The notes beneath the pieces were generated by a model, which saw only the letters and a program-made list of their open reading frames with translations, was not told the origin of the DNA and did not search any database. A DNA stretch of 33,830 nucleotides from Thermoguttaceae bacterium (GTDB lineage: Bacteria > Planctomycetota > Planctomycetia > Pirellulales > Thermoguttaceae), in contig JAFRXD010000024.1 in assembly GCA_017441605.1 (NCBI GenBank), forward strand, positions 1-33,830. The letters are read 5' to 3'. Positions 17,608 through 26,247 of the stretch are shown here, piece after piece; the stretch's first letter is position 1, and the number at the start of each line of letters is the position of its first letter. The position numbers and the translations under genes were made by a program.

Positions 17608-19365
17608 TTAGGAGACGCCCTTGGGCTTGGAGTCCCCTCTAAAAATCCATTGAACCGCAAAAAAACACGCGACGATCACAAGGATCAGAGAGGAAATATA
17701 GCAAATAAAGCGACTTATCTCCGCGAAATCTTTGTGAATCGCGCCCAAGTTGGGATCGACGTCGAAAAAGCCGGCTCCGACGAGAAAGACGAGCGCCGCG
17801 AGAAAGACGCCGATCATTTGGTCGCGACTCTCGGACGGCTTCTTGGGCTTCTTGACGGGAGCTCCGAGATCCTCGATCGAGACCTCCTTGTCGTACCCGA
17901 GTCTTTTGTACTGCCTAATCGACTCGGGCTCGCCCTGTTTGACGGCGGCCTCGAGGTAATGCCTCGCCAGATCTTGCCTTCCTTCCTCTTGATAGAAGAG
18001 GAACATCTTGCGCTGGGCTTTGGCGACGCCGTTTCTCGCGGCTTCGAGGTAGGCGTTTCGAGCTTTCTCCTTGTCGGGCGCGACGCCGAGCCCGGACTCG
18101 TAGCATTTTCCCAAGAGGTACTGCGCGTCGCCCAAGTCTCCTTTGGCCGCCTCGTTGAGCCAATAGAAGGACTCCTCGTAACAGCAGATCGTTCCTTTTC
18201 CGTTGGCGTAGCGCAACGCAAGGTTCATTTTCTCCTCTGGAGAACCACCGACAACGGCTTTTCGATAGTCTTTGGCGTAAGCGCGCTCCTCGTCGGTCGG
18301 GTCGTCGGGTAGCTCCTCGAAGTCGAGCAGAACGCGCGCCCAAGCGAGGGCGGCGTCGCCGTTTTCGAGGGGCGTCGCGCCGGTCGAATTGGAGGCGATA
18401 TCGAGTAGTTTTCGCTTAAGCCCGGTCGCGTTGGCGCCGGCGCCGACGATCGCGATTTCAAATCGGGCGTCGCGAAGAAGTCGTTCAATGCCGTTGAAAT
18501 AGCTCTTGAAGAAGGGTTCGAGGGAGTCGACAAGCTGTTGGGAGCGTTTGTCGATCGCGGCGCGGGTAATGACGTAGGGCTGTTTCAGGAAGCGGACGTC
18601 GATTTTTTCGGCGTTTTTCTCGGCTTTCGCGAGGGCTTCGGCGACGGCGAACTCGAAGGCGACGGCGCCTTTTTTCAGTGGCTCGACGTCTTTTCCCGCT
18701 TTTTCGAGGGATTTGAGGGTCGACTTGGCGAGTTTGTGCGGGACGTACTCGAATCCTGTGTAGACGCGCCCCTCGGCTTTGCTCGATTTATTGGGGACGT
18801 ATCCGTTTCCGCAGCGCTCGAGCAGGGTTAGCGAGACGTACCCTTGGGCGATATCGCAGAGAACGACGCGATTTTCGAAGACTCGCCGCTTTCTGGCTTC
18901 GCCGAGGATAATCGAGGCTTTGTCGCGATGCTCGACGTTGGCGAACCCGGCGGCTCGCGCGGCGCTCTCGAGGGTCTTGCCGACGTGTTTGCGCGAACGG
19001 TGGACGATGTAGCAGGTTTCGATTTTTTTACCGGGGAAGTATCTTCGCTCGCACTCGCTCTTGATCCACGCCAGTTGGAGTTTTAGGAGCCTGTCGACTG
19101 GAAACGACTCGTCTCCGTTGGGGACGCCGACGTTCGCGTTCGACTTGATATTGGCGTAGACGAAGGTGAAGACGTTGCGCGCCTCCTCTTCGGTCAGTCC
19201 CTCGACGACGGGACTAAGCTCGGGCTTTCGGGCGCTCTCGTCGTAAATGAACAAGTTCGGGTACGAAAGGGCGATCGGCTCTTTGGCGTCGTCGGGCAGC
19301 AGGGCGACTTGGATCGCTCGCTCGTCGAAATCGATCGCTATCCAAGGGGTCTTTGGTCTGGGCAT
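17608..19365 (-). CDS. Hsp70-like ATPase-fold / Sel1-repeat membrane protein
   Basis: 585 residues. Residues about 6-345 resemble an Hsp70/actin-type nucleotide-binding fold: WIAIDFDERAIQVALLPD at the phosphate-1 position, VVLCDIAQGYVSLTLLE at phosphate-2 and IAIVGAGANATGLKRKL at the adenosine loop. The usual DxGTT and DLGGGT residues are altered, so ATP hydrolysis is uncertain. Residues about 376-485 hold Sel1-like repeats (MNLALRYANGKG, AQYLLGKCYESGLGVAPDKE and further copies) typical of adaptor surfaces. Two hydrophobic spans follow at about 517-535 and 553-575. It is predicted to be a cytoplasmic head tethered to the inner membrane by its C-terminus. It sits between the pseudokinase and the kinase, suggesting a scaffold or clamp for the signalling module. 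The ribosome site is weak. Confidence 0.75.
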   Translation of the reverse strand: MPRPKTPWIAIDFDERAIQVALLPDDAKEPIALSYPNLFIYDESARKPELSPVVEGLTEEEARNVFTFVYANIKSNANVGVPNGDESFPVDRLLKLQLAWIKSECERRYFPGKKIETCYIVHRSRKHVGKTLESAARAAGFANVEHRDKASIILGEARKRRVFENRVVLCDIAQGYVSLTLLERCGNGYVPNKSSKAEGRVYTGFEYVPHKLAKSTLKSLEKAGKDVEPLKKGAVAFEFAVAEALAKAEKNAEKIDVRFLKQPYVITRAAIDKRSQQLVDSLEPFFKSYFNGIERLLRDARFEIAIVGAGANATGLKRKLLDIASNSTGATPLENGDAALAWARVLLDFEELPDDPTDEERAYAKDYRKAVVGGSPEEKMNLALRYANGKGTICCYEESFYWLNEAAKGDLGDAQYLLGKCYESGLGVAPDKEKARNAYLEAARNGVAKAQRKMFLFYQEEGRQDLARHYLEAAVKQGEPESIRQYKRLGYDKEVSIEDLGAPVKKPKKPSESRDQMIGVFLAALVFLVGAGFFDVDPNLGAIHKDFAEISRFICYISSLILVIVACFFAVQWIFRGDSKPKGVS

Positions 19366-19384
19366 GGTCTTGTTCGGACGCGGG

Positions 19385-22300
19385 TTAGTTCGGCTTTTTC
19401 GGGGACGGGACGGTGAGAGCGGTGTACTCTCGGGTCGAGACGCAGAGGCGGAAGGGGGAGGGACGCGTTTCTCTGGCGAAATCTCCTTGGTTCTCGGGAC
19501 CGGGGTCGTAGCCGTACAGCGAGAGGGCGATTCCGTATAGATCGGGGTCTTCGGTTTCCGTTTCCCACAGTCCTTTCTTTAGGAATTCTTCGATTTCCTT
19601 TTGAGGACGTTTCCCGTTGGGATTGACCGCGGGGCGGAACTTGTCGCGGCACATCGCGACCAATTCGGAAGTCGAGGGGAAGAACTCGCCGTCTTGTCGG
19701 TAAACGAAGGCGTCGATTATGGTCGGCGCGAGCGATCCGTCTTTGGGTCGAGCGCTTTCGATCAACTCGCGCGCGGCTCGCGCCCAGGTTTTCGACTTGT
19801 CCTCTTTACTCGCGAGCAAATTGGCGGACGCGAGATAGAATTTCACATAAGGGTCGTCGGAGGAATAGTCGTCTTCTTCGAAAGCGTCGACGCCCAATTT
19901 GGCTTCTTGTAGCTCGGCGAGAATCCGGTTCGGATTGTTCTTGTCGCTAAACAAATAATTTTCAGCGTAATAGAACCCGGATTGGTCGGCGCTTTCCTTC
20001 CCGATCCGAGTGTCTTCTTTAATCTTATTGTCTTCAACGTAACGCTTGTAATCGTCTTTGTGGAGGCGTTTCAAACGCGCCAAGACGCAAGCTCGCAGGT
20101 AAGCGACGTAGTAGGGATTTTCCCACCTGTTTTCCGTCGAAAAATCGGTTTCTTTCGCGTCGAAATTTTGGTTAAGTCGCGTTTCGATCGCGTCCAAGAG
20201 GACAAAGGACAATTCCCAAGCGTCGATCAGGGACTCGTCCCGTCCGTCCTCCCGTGAGCAAAGGCTTTCTACGAAGGCTCTTTGGGCGACGATCCGAGCG
20301 GCGAGAAAGACGCGATCAATTCCGAATTTGCTAAGATCGTCCTCGCTGAAATCTCCGGGTTTGAGGGAACTGGACGACGCAAAGCCCAGGGAGTCTTTTC
20401 TGATGCGGTAAAACGGGGTCGCGGATTTCGTATCGTCTTTTGACTCTTTATCCGCCGTGTGAAGGGAGATCGTTCCGCGTCGCAACGCCGCTTCGACGGC
20501 GTCGCGCTCGTCGACGATCGCTTTCCAGAAAACGCCGTAGTCCGCGACGGTCAGGTTTTCGTCGAATTGTCTCGACATTTCCACTTCTTTACCGCAGATC
20601 TTGTCGGCGACGAACCTCATCGCGTCTCTGGTTTTCGCCCACAATCCGGAAGGAGTTTGCTCGAAACGGAACGGTTTCTCGTCCAAGACGCGCATCGCGA
20701 TTTGCTCGCAATAGACCAAAAGCTTCGCGCGAACGGATTCCAACTTTGGACTTCTGTCGCCCAACTCGGCAACGTACTCTTCAAAGATAGCGTCGTAGAC
20801 GTTTAGATTTTCTGGCGGATTCCATCCGGGAAAGACCTTTACGTAGAGTTCGGGGGAAGAGTCGAATCGTTTCCATTCCGCGGGAATAGCGCAGAAGAGT
20901 CGATAGATTTCCAACGACAAGTCCTCGACGTCTTGGGAGAAATCGAGGGTTTCGCTCGGTTCGTCCTCGTTTGGCGGCGCGGGTAGCGGGACGCTCGCTC
21001 TGGTCGCGTTTTCGGCGAAGTCCGTTGGTTTTTGGGGGTAATACCCAGATTTGTAAACGCCGAATCGACCGGATTTTGCGGGGAAGCGATAGGTTCTCGC
21101 GTCGATTTTCGCCAAGAGATCGGGATTATTCTCCCAAGCCTTGTCGTCGTCGCAGGAGTACTCGAGGCCGTTAAAGACGCATTTGGATCCCTCGGGCGGG
21201 TTTCCGCGTAAAGAGACGGTAATAGTCGCCTTGGACGTCAATTTGATCTCTTTGCTCGGGACGCCATTGATCAGCAGATTTTTTCTTCCTTTGCGCTCGA
21301 AGGAGAATTGGAACGGTTCGCACCCTTCGAGTTTCATTTGATATTGGGCTCTTTTAGAGGGCAGACGCCAATACCCTAACCGCTTATCGACGGGAATTTC
21401 TCTCTCGCCTTCAAGTTTGACAAGGGACGCGAACTCGTTGGGAATGTAATGGAGATTGTCCTTGGAGTCGCCGTAACCTCTATCGTTGACGTAGATATAA
21501 AACTCTTGATCCGCGAGTCGATCGGCAATGGCTCCGACGGCGGCGAGGAGAACCAGTAGGACGGAAAGAGCGACGACGGGATAGGTGAAGTAAGGTTTCT
21601 TAACGAACTTTTTCGCGGTTTCAGCGAAGCTCGGCTTTTCTTCTTCCTCTTCTTCGTCGAAGGGAGTGAAGCCGGGGTCGGTGAGGGGGGAGCGACCACC
21701 GAAGGTCGAGAGATTACTTTGGAGGTCGCCGACAAAGATGCGCCCTTCGTTCTCGTCGTAATATTCCTCCGATTCTTCGTCGGAGTCGTCGATAGGCTCG
21801 GATTGGGCGTCCATATTGAGCATATCGAGGACGTCGAGGGGGGAGGGACGCTTCGCGGGATCGCGCTCGAGGGCTTGAGTCAGGGCTTCTTTTAAGTCGG
21901 GCGCGATGCGCGGAACCATCTTTTCGAGCGGGGGCAGGGAGAAGGATTGGCTGGAGCGCAATTGAAGCCAGCTTGGCTCGACGCCGGAGAAGTCTTTGCT
22001 GAAGAAGGAATTAAACCCCTCGCCGGTTTTGGGATTTTTTTCGGTTAGGAGTTCTAGAGTGGCGAAGGCGAGGGAGAAGAGGTCGCTTTTTGGGGTAACG
22101 TCGCCGAATCTGGCGTCGAATAGTTCTGGGGCGGCGTACTTGGGTTTGCGCAGAGGGGCTAAGAGGGCGCCGTCCCAGATGGGACCAAGCGAGACGTAGA
22201 GCTTAACAGGAAAATGAGTTAGGCGTTTCGGCGGAGTCCAGTCCGGCGGGAGGAAAAACATTTTGGGATCGATATCGCCGTGAACGAATTTCTTCTTCTC

Positions 22301-22654
22301 GAACTCGGCGAGCATTTGCAGGGAGTCGGCGAGGAAGTTTCGTATCGCAGTCTGACTCGGAGAACCGGTTCGATCAACGTAGGCGAAGAGGGACTCCCCG
22401 AATTCCTCCGTGTAAATCGAATTTTCTTGCTTGTCCTCGTCGACGATTCGGACGCACATATGGGACTTGATTTTCGATTGCACGGGGACAAGATTCCAGA
22501 GCTCGTCGCCTGAGAATTTGAATTTCATGCGCCATAGCGAGCGCTGAGTCTCGTCGTGATAAACGCGATATAAATCGCCCCATAAAGGCTTTGGAGGGTT
22601 CGGGTCGTTTTCTTCGGCGACGCAACTTAGCGGTTCGTATTTTTTTAACGCCAT
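19385..22654 (-). CDS. Giant membrane pseudokinase
   Basis: About 1089 residues from the ATG at 22654; an in-frame TTG at 22684 would add ten residues. The N-terminal ~285 residues keep the kinase layout but not its chemistry. There is no glycine loop, the catalytic loop reads VHGDIDPKMFF in place of HRDxKPxN, and SLG stands where DFG should be. YAAPELF and SDLFSLAFATLELL match the APE and subdomain IX motifs, and LERDPAKRPSP matches the end of the lobe. An acidic stretch (about 285-345) precedes one membrane span (about 357-377). The remaining ~700 residues, presumably periplasmic, contain charged helical segments with no family I know. A catalytically dead kinase beside an active one and an FHA-like protein suggests an allosteric or docking role. 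No good ribosome site is seen at either start. Confidence 0.7.
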   Translation of the reverse strand: MALKKYEPLSCVAEENDPNPPKPLWGDLYRVYHDETQRSLWRMKFKFSGDELWNLVPVQSKIKSHMCVRIVDEDKQENSIYTEEFGESLFAYVDRTGSPSQTAIRNFLADSLQMLAEFEKKKFVHGDIDPKMFFLPPDWTPPKRLTHFPVKLYVSLGPIWDGALLAPLRKPKYAAPELFDARFGDVTPKSDLFSLAFATLELLTEKNPKTGEGFNSFFSKDFSGVEPSWLQLRSSQSFSLPPLEKMVPRIAPDLKEALTQALERDPAKRPSPLDVLDMLNMDAQSEPIDDSDEESEEYYDENEGRIFVGDLQSNLSTFGGRSPLTDPGFTPFDEEEEEEKPSFAETAKKFVKKPYFTYPVVALSVLLVLLAAVGAIADRLADQEFYIYVNDRGYGDSKDNLHYIPNEFASLVKLEGEREIPVDKRLGYWRLPSKRAQYQMKLEGCEPFQFSFERKGRKNLLINGVPSKEIKLTSKATITVSLRGNPPEGSKCVFNGLEYSCDDDKAWENNPDLLAKIDARTYRFPAKSGRFGVYKSGYYPQKPTDFAENATRASVPLPAPPNEDEPSETLDFSQDVEDLSLEIYRLFCAIPAEWKRFDSSPELYVKVFPGWNPPENLNVYDAIFEEYVAELGDRSPKLESVRAKLLVYCEQIAMRVLDEKPFRFEQTPSGLWAKTRDAMRFVADKICGKEVEMSRQFDENLTVADYGVFWKAIVDERDAVEAALRRGTISLHTADKESKDDTKSATPFYRIRKDSLGFASSSSLKPGDFSEDDLSKFGIDRVFLAARIVAQRAFVESLCSREDGRDESLIDAWELSFVLLDAIETRLNQNFDAKETDFSTENRWENPYYVAYLRACVLARLKRLHKDDYKRYVEDNKIKEDTRIGKESADQSGFYYAENYLFSDKNNPNRILAELQEAKLGVDAFEEDDYSSDDPYVKFYLASANLLASKEDKSKTWARAARELIESARPKDGSLAPTIIDAFVYRQDGEFFPSTSELVAMCRDKFRPAVNPNGKRPQKEIEEFLKKGLWETETEDPDLYGIALSLYGYDPGPENQGDFARETRPSPFRLCVSTREYTALTVPSPKKPN

Positions 22655-22726
22655 TATACTAAGTTCAAATCGAGTCAAGCCCAAAGTTCGCGACCATTGG
22701 GCTCGATAGGTGGACGGGTCGCGTCG

Positions 22727-23584
22727 TTAGAGGACGGAGTCGAGAGCGGCGAGGCGCGCTTCGACGATATTGAGGACTTTTTCTAGGGTCTCTTGGCTCA
22801 GTTTGTCGTTCGGATCCTCTAGTCTCAGTTTCACGTTGTATTCGATGGCCTTATAACTAGCTTTCGCGACAACGGGTTGGCTCCATTCGTTGACGTAAGC
22901 GGCGCGGACGTCCTCGGCGAGTTGTTCGTCGCCCTCTTTTTGGACTTGCCAGGCGATTTTCGTCGCGGTCGACAGACCGTTGGAGCCGCCTTTATCATTT
23001 TGGCTCTTGAAGACAAAAAGGACGACGGTCAGGGCGCAAACGAGGATCACGAGGAGTTGCATCGTTTGCTTGGAATTGTCGGCTTTTTTGGGCTCGACAA
23101 CGTCGTTGTTCAGGTCGACGGCGCCGACTTTGGTCGGATCCAAGCGACTGGCGTCGAGGCGGGAGGCGTTAATTCTCGAGACGTTGGTAAGTCTCGTTTG
23201 AGAATTGGCGTAGGAGTTCATCGAGAGGGATCGCCGCATCGAGACGTCGGCGCGGTCTTCGTCGGGTCTCGATTTTTCCTTGCGCTCTTTTTCCAAGGAG
23301 AGCTCGACCGCACCGCAGACGTCGAGCGACTCCTCGACGGACCAAGTCGCTTTTTCGCCCTTCGCGAGGGCGCGCCCTCCGAGTTTAACGCTGTTGCCCG
23401 CCTTGCAGTAGACGATCGGCTCGGCGCCGGACTTTCGCTCGACGAGAACCGCGAGCTCGGGCAAACCTTCCTCGAATAGGATCAAATCGCAGTCGGGGTC
23501 GGATCCGACGCGCGAGAACGCTTTCGTCAGTTTAAACCGCGGATCTGAAACGGAACCGTAAGTCGCTCGAATAATATAGCCCAT
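22727..23584 (-). CDS. FHA-like (degenerate) single-span membrane protein
   Basis: 285 residues. The N-terminal ~100 residues look like a forkhead-associated beta sandwich: FSRVGSDPDCDLILF, then GLPELAVLVER, then SVKLGGRALAKGE. FHA domains normally bind phosphothreonine through conserved Arg, Ser and His; here the Ser-x-x-His stretch is replaced by LPELAVL, so binding may be changed or lost. Residues 113-155 are Ser/Thr/Asn/Arg-rich with short repeats (RINASRLDASRLD), a plausible phosphorylation target. One span lies at about 173-193. The C-terminal ~90 residues are predicted outside the cytoplasm. The ATG at 23584 has AAGGGGAAAAGG upstream. Its place between prepilin peptidase and pseudokinase opens the signalling block. 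Confidence 0.65.
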   Translation of the reverse strand: MGYIIRATYGSVSDPRFKLTKAFSRVGSDPDCDLILFEEGLPELAVLVERKSGAEPIVYCKAGNSVKLGGRALAKGEKATWSVEESLDVCGAVELSLEKERKEKSRPDEDRADVSMRRSLSMNSYANSQTRLTNVSRINASRLDASRLDPTKVGAVDLNNDVVEPKKADNSKQTMQLLVILVCALTVVLFVFKSQNDKGGSNGLSTATKIAWQVQKEGDEQLAEDVRAAYVNEWSQPVVAKASYKAIEYNVKLRLEDPNDKLSQETLEKVLNIVEARLAALDSVL

Positions 23585-23650
23585 GTCGCCTTTTCCCCTT
23601 GTTCGTTCTTCTTTGCGCTTTTGATAATCGTTTGTTTTTGGTTCTTTTCG

Positions 23651-24400
23651 TTAGATTAACGAGTTGAGCATTCGCAGCCAGTATCCCAAAATGGCTCCTC
23701 CGGTTCCGACGAAGAACCCGACTCCCATATAGATGGGGGTTTTGCGATTCGCCTTGACGGTCGTGGCGACGGAGTTTCCGACCCACCACATTCCGTAGGA
23801 CAAGGAGAATCCTTGTTTTTTCTCTTTCTTTTCGTCGTCTCCGTCGGACCGATTTTGGACTTCGCTCTTTTTCTCCATTATGGCGCGGACGAAACGCTTT
23901 CCGAGCATCTCGATCAAGGCGAAGACGAAGGCGCAAATGTAGGTGGCGCCCATCGCGACGATTCCGTCTTGCAGCCCGAGCCCCATGCCGATCCCGGCGG
24001 CGAGTTTCGCGTCGCCGGAGCCGTGCCCGTTGGAGAGGACGAAGGCGACGAAATGCATCGCGAAGCAAACGGCGAACCCCAGGAGGGCGTCGAGGACGCC
24101 TTTGCCGTAGGGAGCGACGTATCCGAGCTTGGTCGCGAGGTCTTCGGGGAACCAACAACTCGTTAGTTGAACCAGTAGCAATAGCAGGAACAACGGATAG
24201 GTAACGAGATTGAGGATCTTATGGGTTCGCAGGTCGGTAAAGGCGGAAACGAGGCAGGCGGCGAAGACGCAGCCTCCTTGGAAGGTTCCGAGCCGATAGG
24301 GCAGTTTGTCGCCGCCGTAAAAGGCGCACGCGCACCCGACGAGCGCCAACGCGGCGGTCGCCCCTAGATATTTCATTATAGTTTTTGTCGCCTTGTTCAC
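23651..24400 (-). CDS. cpaA: Prepilin peptidase, A24 family (TadV/CpaA type)
   Basis: About 249 residues from GTG 24400, chosen because GAGGGGG lies six bases upstream; an in-frame TTG at 24451 overlapping the TadC stop has no such site. The two catalytic aspartates of the A24 family are visible: D56 in FTDLRTHKIL and D130 in GHGSGDAKL (the GxGD motif). There are about six hydrophobic spans and no N-methyltransferase domain, as in the short TadV/CpaA class that cuts Flp prepilins after Gly. Unusual is a charged cytoplasmic insertion near residues 170-205 (MEKKSEVQNRSDGDDEKKEKK) followed by an extra C-terminal membrane segment. It directly follows tadC. Substrates would be the Flp pilins at 30.7 and 32.7-33.8 kb and the pseudopilins. 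Confidence 0.85.
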   Translation of the reverse strand: MNKATKTIMKYLGATAALALVGCACAFYGGDKLPYRLGTFQGGCVFAACLVSAFTDLRTHKILNLVTYPLFLLLLLVQLTSCWFPEDLATKLGYVAPYGKGVLDALLGFAVCFAMHFVAFVLSNGHGSGDAKLAAGIGMGLGLQDGIVAMGATYICAFVFALIEMLGKRFVRAIMEKKSEVQNRSDGDDEKKEKKQGFSLSYGMWWVGNSVATTVKANRKTPIYMGVGFFVGTGGAILGYWLRMLNSLI

Positions 24401-24447
24401 AATAACCCCCTCATTGGGAAAAGAATCGTCGTCAGTAATATCGCGCG

Positions 24448-25371
24448 TCAATTGCCCAAGATTCCGCCGCCGTCGTTTTGCATATACTGTAGTACGAAAG
24501 GCGCGACGATAATCAACAGGCAGGCGACCATAATTAGCAGCGCGGGATACATAATGGTCACTTGGGCCTTTCCGGAGAGGGCTTCACCGTGCTGTTGTCT
24601 TCGGAGCCGCATTTGGGCGGCCAATTCGGACAAGGTTTGCGCGACGGGTCGCCCTAGCTCGTCGGCGTTGATAATGGCGGTCGCCATTTCGTCGAAGGCG
24701 GGGTCGTTCATTCTCCTCGCCATTTCGCCCAGGACCTCGCGCTGGGTTCTTCCTCGCTCGGAGTCGGATCTAGCGCGCTCGAAGACTTCGCCGATCGGGT
24801 GGTCGTCGTTCTCTTTCGCGATGATTTCCAGGGATTCGCCGAAGGATCCATTCGCCAATCGGACGAGGGCCATCAGGTCGATGACGAAGGGAAGCCTCTG
24901 GACGATCCGTCGTTTGATCGTCAGAGCCTCGCTCTTGGTCGCCGCGACAATGACGGCGTAGAAGAGAAGCGCGAGGCAGACGCCGAAGAAGATCGACGCC
25001 TCGGCGAATTTGAAGTACAAGGCGAGGGTCGCGACGACGCCGAGGATAATCGCCTCGACTTTTTTGGTCGCGATATAGGTCGAGGCTTTCCAAGGAGGAG
25101 CCTCTCCTTTAATATCGAGGTAGTGGTCGTAGGCCTTGTTTTGTTCGTAATCTTCGTCGTCGTTCTCGAAGGCGCGAACGAGCGGCTCGAAATTCCGGAA
25201 CGCGAAGGACTTTTTGCGAATCGCGTTGATTTGTCTTTCCTCGTATTCGGTCGCGCGCTTCATTTTTCGCGCGATCGCTCTCGATTTGAGAACGATTCCG
25301 GCGACCAAAAAGACCGCGAGGAAGACCAAACCGGCGACCGCGATCGAAACGGTAATTGGCGTTAGCGTCAT
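24448..25371 (-). CDS. tadC: TadC, type II secretion F-domain inner-membrane protein
   Basis: 307 residues. A hydrophobic span at about 7-27 is followed by a basic cytoplasmic stretch, two close spans at about 107-145, a helical cytoplasmic T2SSF domain (QRLPFVIDLMALVRLANGSF, FDEMATAIINADELGRPVAQTL) and a final span near 278-300. The 'DLMALVRLANG' and 'ADELGRPVAQTL' motifs are characteristic of TadC. With TadB it forms the inner-membrane platform that couples the CpaF ATPase to pilin extraction. The ATG at 25371 has AAGGGGAT eight bases upstream, and the gene begins 12 bases after the tadB stop. Confidence 0.88.
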   Translation of the reverse strand: MTLTPITVSIAVAGLVFLAVFLVAGIVLKSRAIARKMKRATEYEERQINAIRKKSFAFRNFEPLVRAFENDDEDYEQNKAYDHYLDIKGEAPPWKASTYIATKKVEAIILGVVATLALYFKFAEASIFFGVCLALLFYAVIVAATKSEALTIKRRIVQRLPFVIDLMALVRLANGSFGESLEIIAKENDDHPIGEVFERARSDSERGRTQREVLGEMARRMNDPAFDEMATAIINADELGRPVAQTLSELAAQMRLRRQQHGEALSGKAQVTIMYPALLIMVACLLIIVAPFVLQYMQNDGGGILGN

Positions 25372-25383
25372 TGTCTTATCCCC

Positions 25384-26232
25384 TTAAAACTCGATGTCCA
25401 CAATCTTCTGTCCCCAGCGATATCCGGCGTAGGTCAGGATCGTCGCGAGGAGAATTATCGCGTTACCGATCGTTTCCGAGAACAACAGTTTGGTTCCCTC
25501 TGGATTCATAAAATTGATAACGAAGAGGAACGCGAAGGGGACGCAGGCGAGGGAGACGATGGTGAGACGCCCGGCGGCGGTATCGGCCGCCAATTTTCGG
25601 TCGAGTCTTCGATTCTCGGAGAGGCTCTTTTTGATCTCCATTAGGGTCGAGGTCGCGTCGCCGCCTCTCTTCTTGTTAGTAAGCAAGGCGGTGATGAAAA
25701 TGACGTACTCTTGGAATTGAATTCGCTTTTTGGACTCTTCGAGGACAGTGGAGAAGACGCGCCCTTTTTCGCACTCGAAGGCGATATTGCGAAATTCTTG
25801 CCCCAGCGGGTCGGGGGAGTTTTTCCCGAGCTCGTCGAAGGCGCGCTCGATGGCGACGCCCGCCTTGGTGTAGTTCGACAAGTTGGTGATTCCGGTGATT
25901 AGTTGCTCTTTCAGGAGATTTCTCCTTTTTCGCAACATGCGCATAAGCAACTGCTTCGGCACGACGATAAAGACGAGCGCGAGGGAGAGTCCCAAGATCG
26001 GCTTCATCGTAACGAACCCGGCGACCAAAGAGGCTCCGACGCAAAATCCCCAGACCGAGAGCCAGAAATCGAGTTTCGGCAAAGAGTAGGAGATTCTATC
26101 GAACTCGTCGAGAGTGCCGCGCAGCATTCTGCGGGACTCGCGGACCCACAAATTTTGAGCGGGGGCGACGAGCATACCGACCGCGACCGCCGTCAAAATC
26201 GAAGGTAGAACAAACGATTGCGCTAAATCCAT
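25384..26232 (-). CDS. tadB: TadB, type II secretion F-domain inner-membrane protein
   Basis: 282 residues. Spans at about 5-25 and 57-93 precede a cytoplasmic T2SSF domain (about 105-220) containing QLITGITNLSNYTKAGVAIE and the late stretch KKRGGDATSTLMEIKKSL, typical of TadB. Spans at about 222-241 and 253-271 follow. It partners TadC in the pilus inner-membrane platform. The gene lies 15 bases after the second cpaF and 12 bases before tadC, the usual tadA-tadB-tadC order. The ribosome site is weak (GAGCAGAAAA), so coupling to upstream translation is likely. Confidence 0.88.
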   Translation of the reverse strand: MDLAQSFVLPSILTAVAVGMLVAPAQNLWVRESRRMLRGTLDEFDRISYSLPKLDFWLSVWGFCVGASLVAGFVTMKPILGLSLALVFIVVPKQLLMRMLRKRRNLLKEQLITGITNLSNYTKAGVAIERAFDELGKNSPDPLGQEFRNIAFECEKGRVFSTVLEESKKRIQFQEYVIFITALLTNKKRGGDATSTLMEIKKSLSENRRLDRKLAADTAAGRLTIVSLACVPFAFLFVINFMNPEGTKLLFSETIGNAIILLATILTYAGYRWGQKIVDIEF

Positions 26233-26247
26233 TTTTCTGCTCGCGTA

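Noticed and set aside
22653..22678. Promoter TTGACT...TATAAT just at the pseudokinase start
   Set aside because: The hexamers are only 14 bases apart and the -10 overlaps the start codon, so a transcript could not include that start.
24401..24451. TTG start of prepilin peptidase overlapping the TadC stop
   Set aside because: No ribosome site there, whereas GTG 24400 has GAGGGGG at ideal distance.
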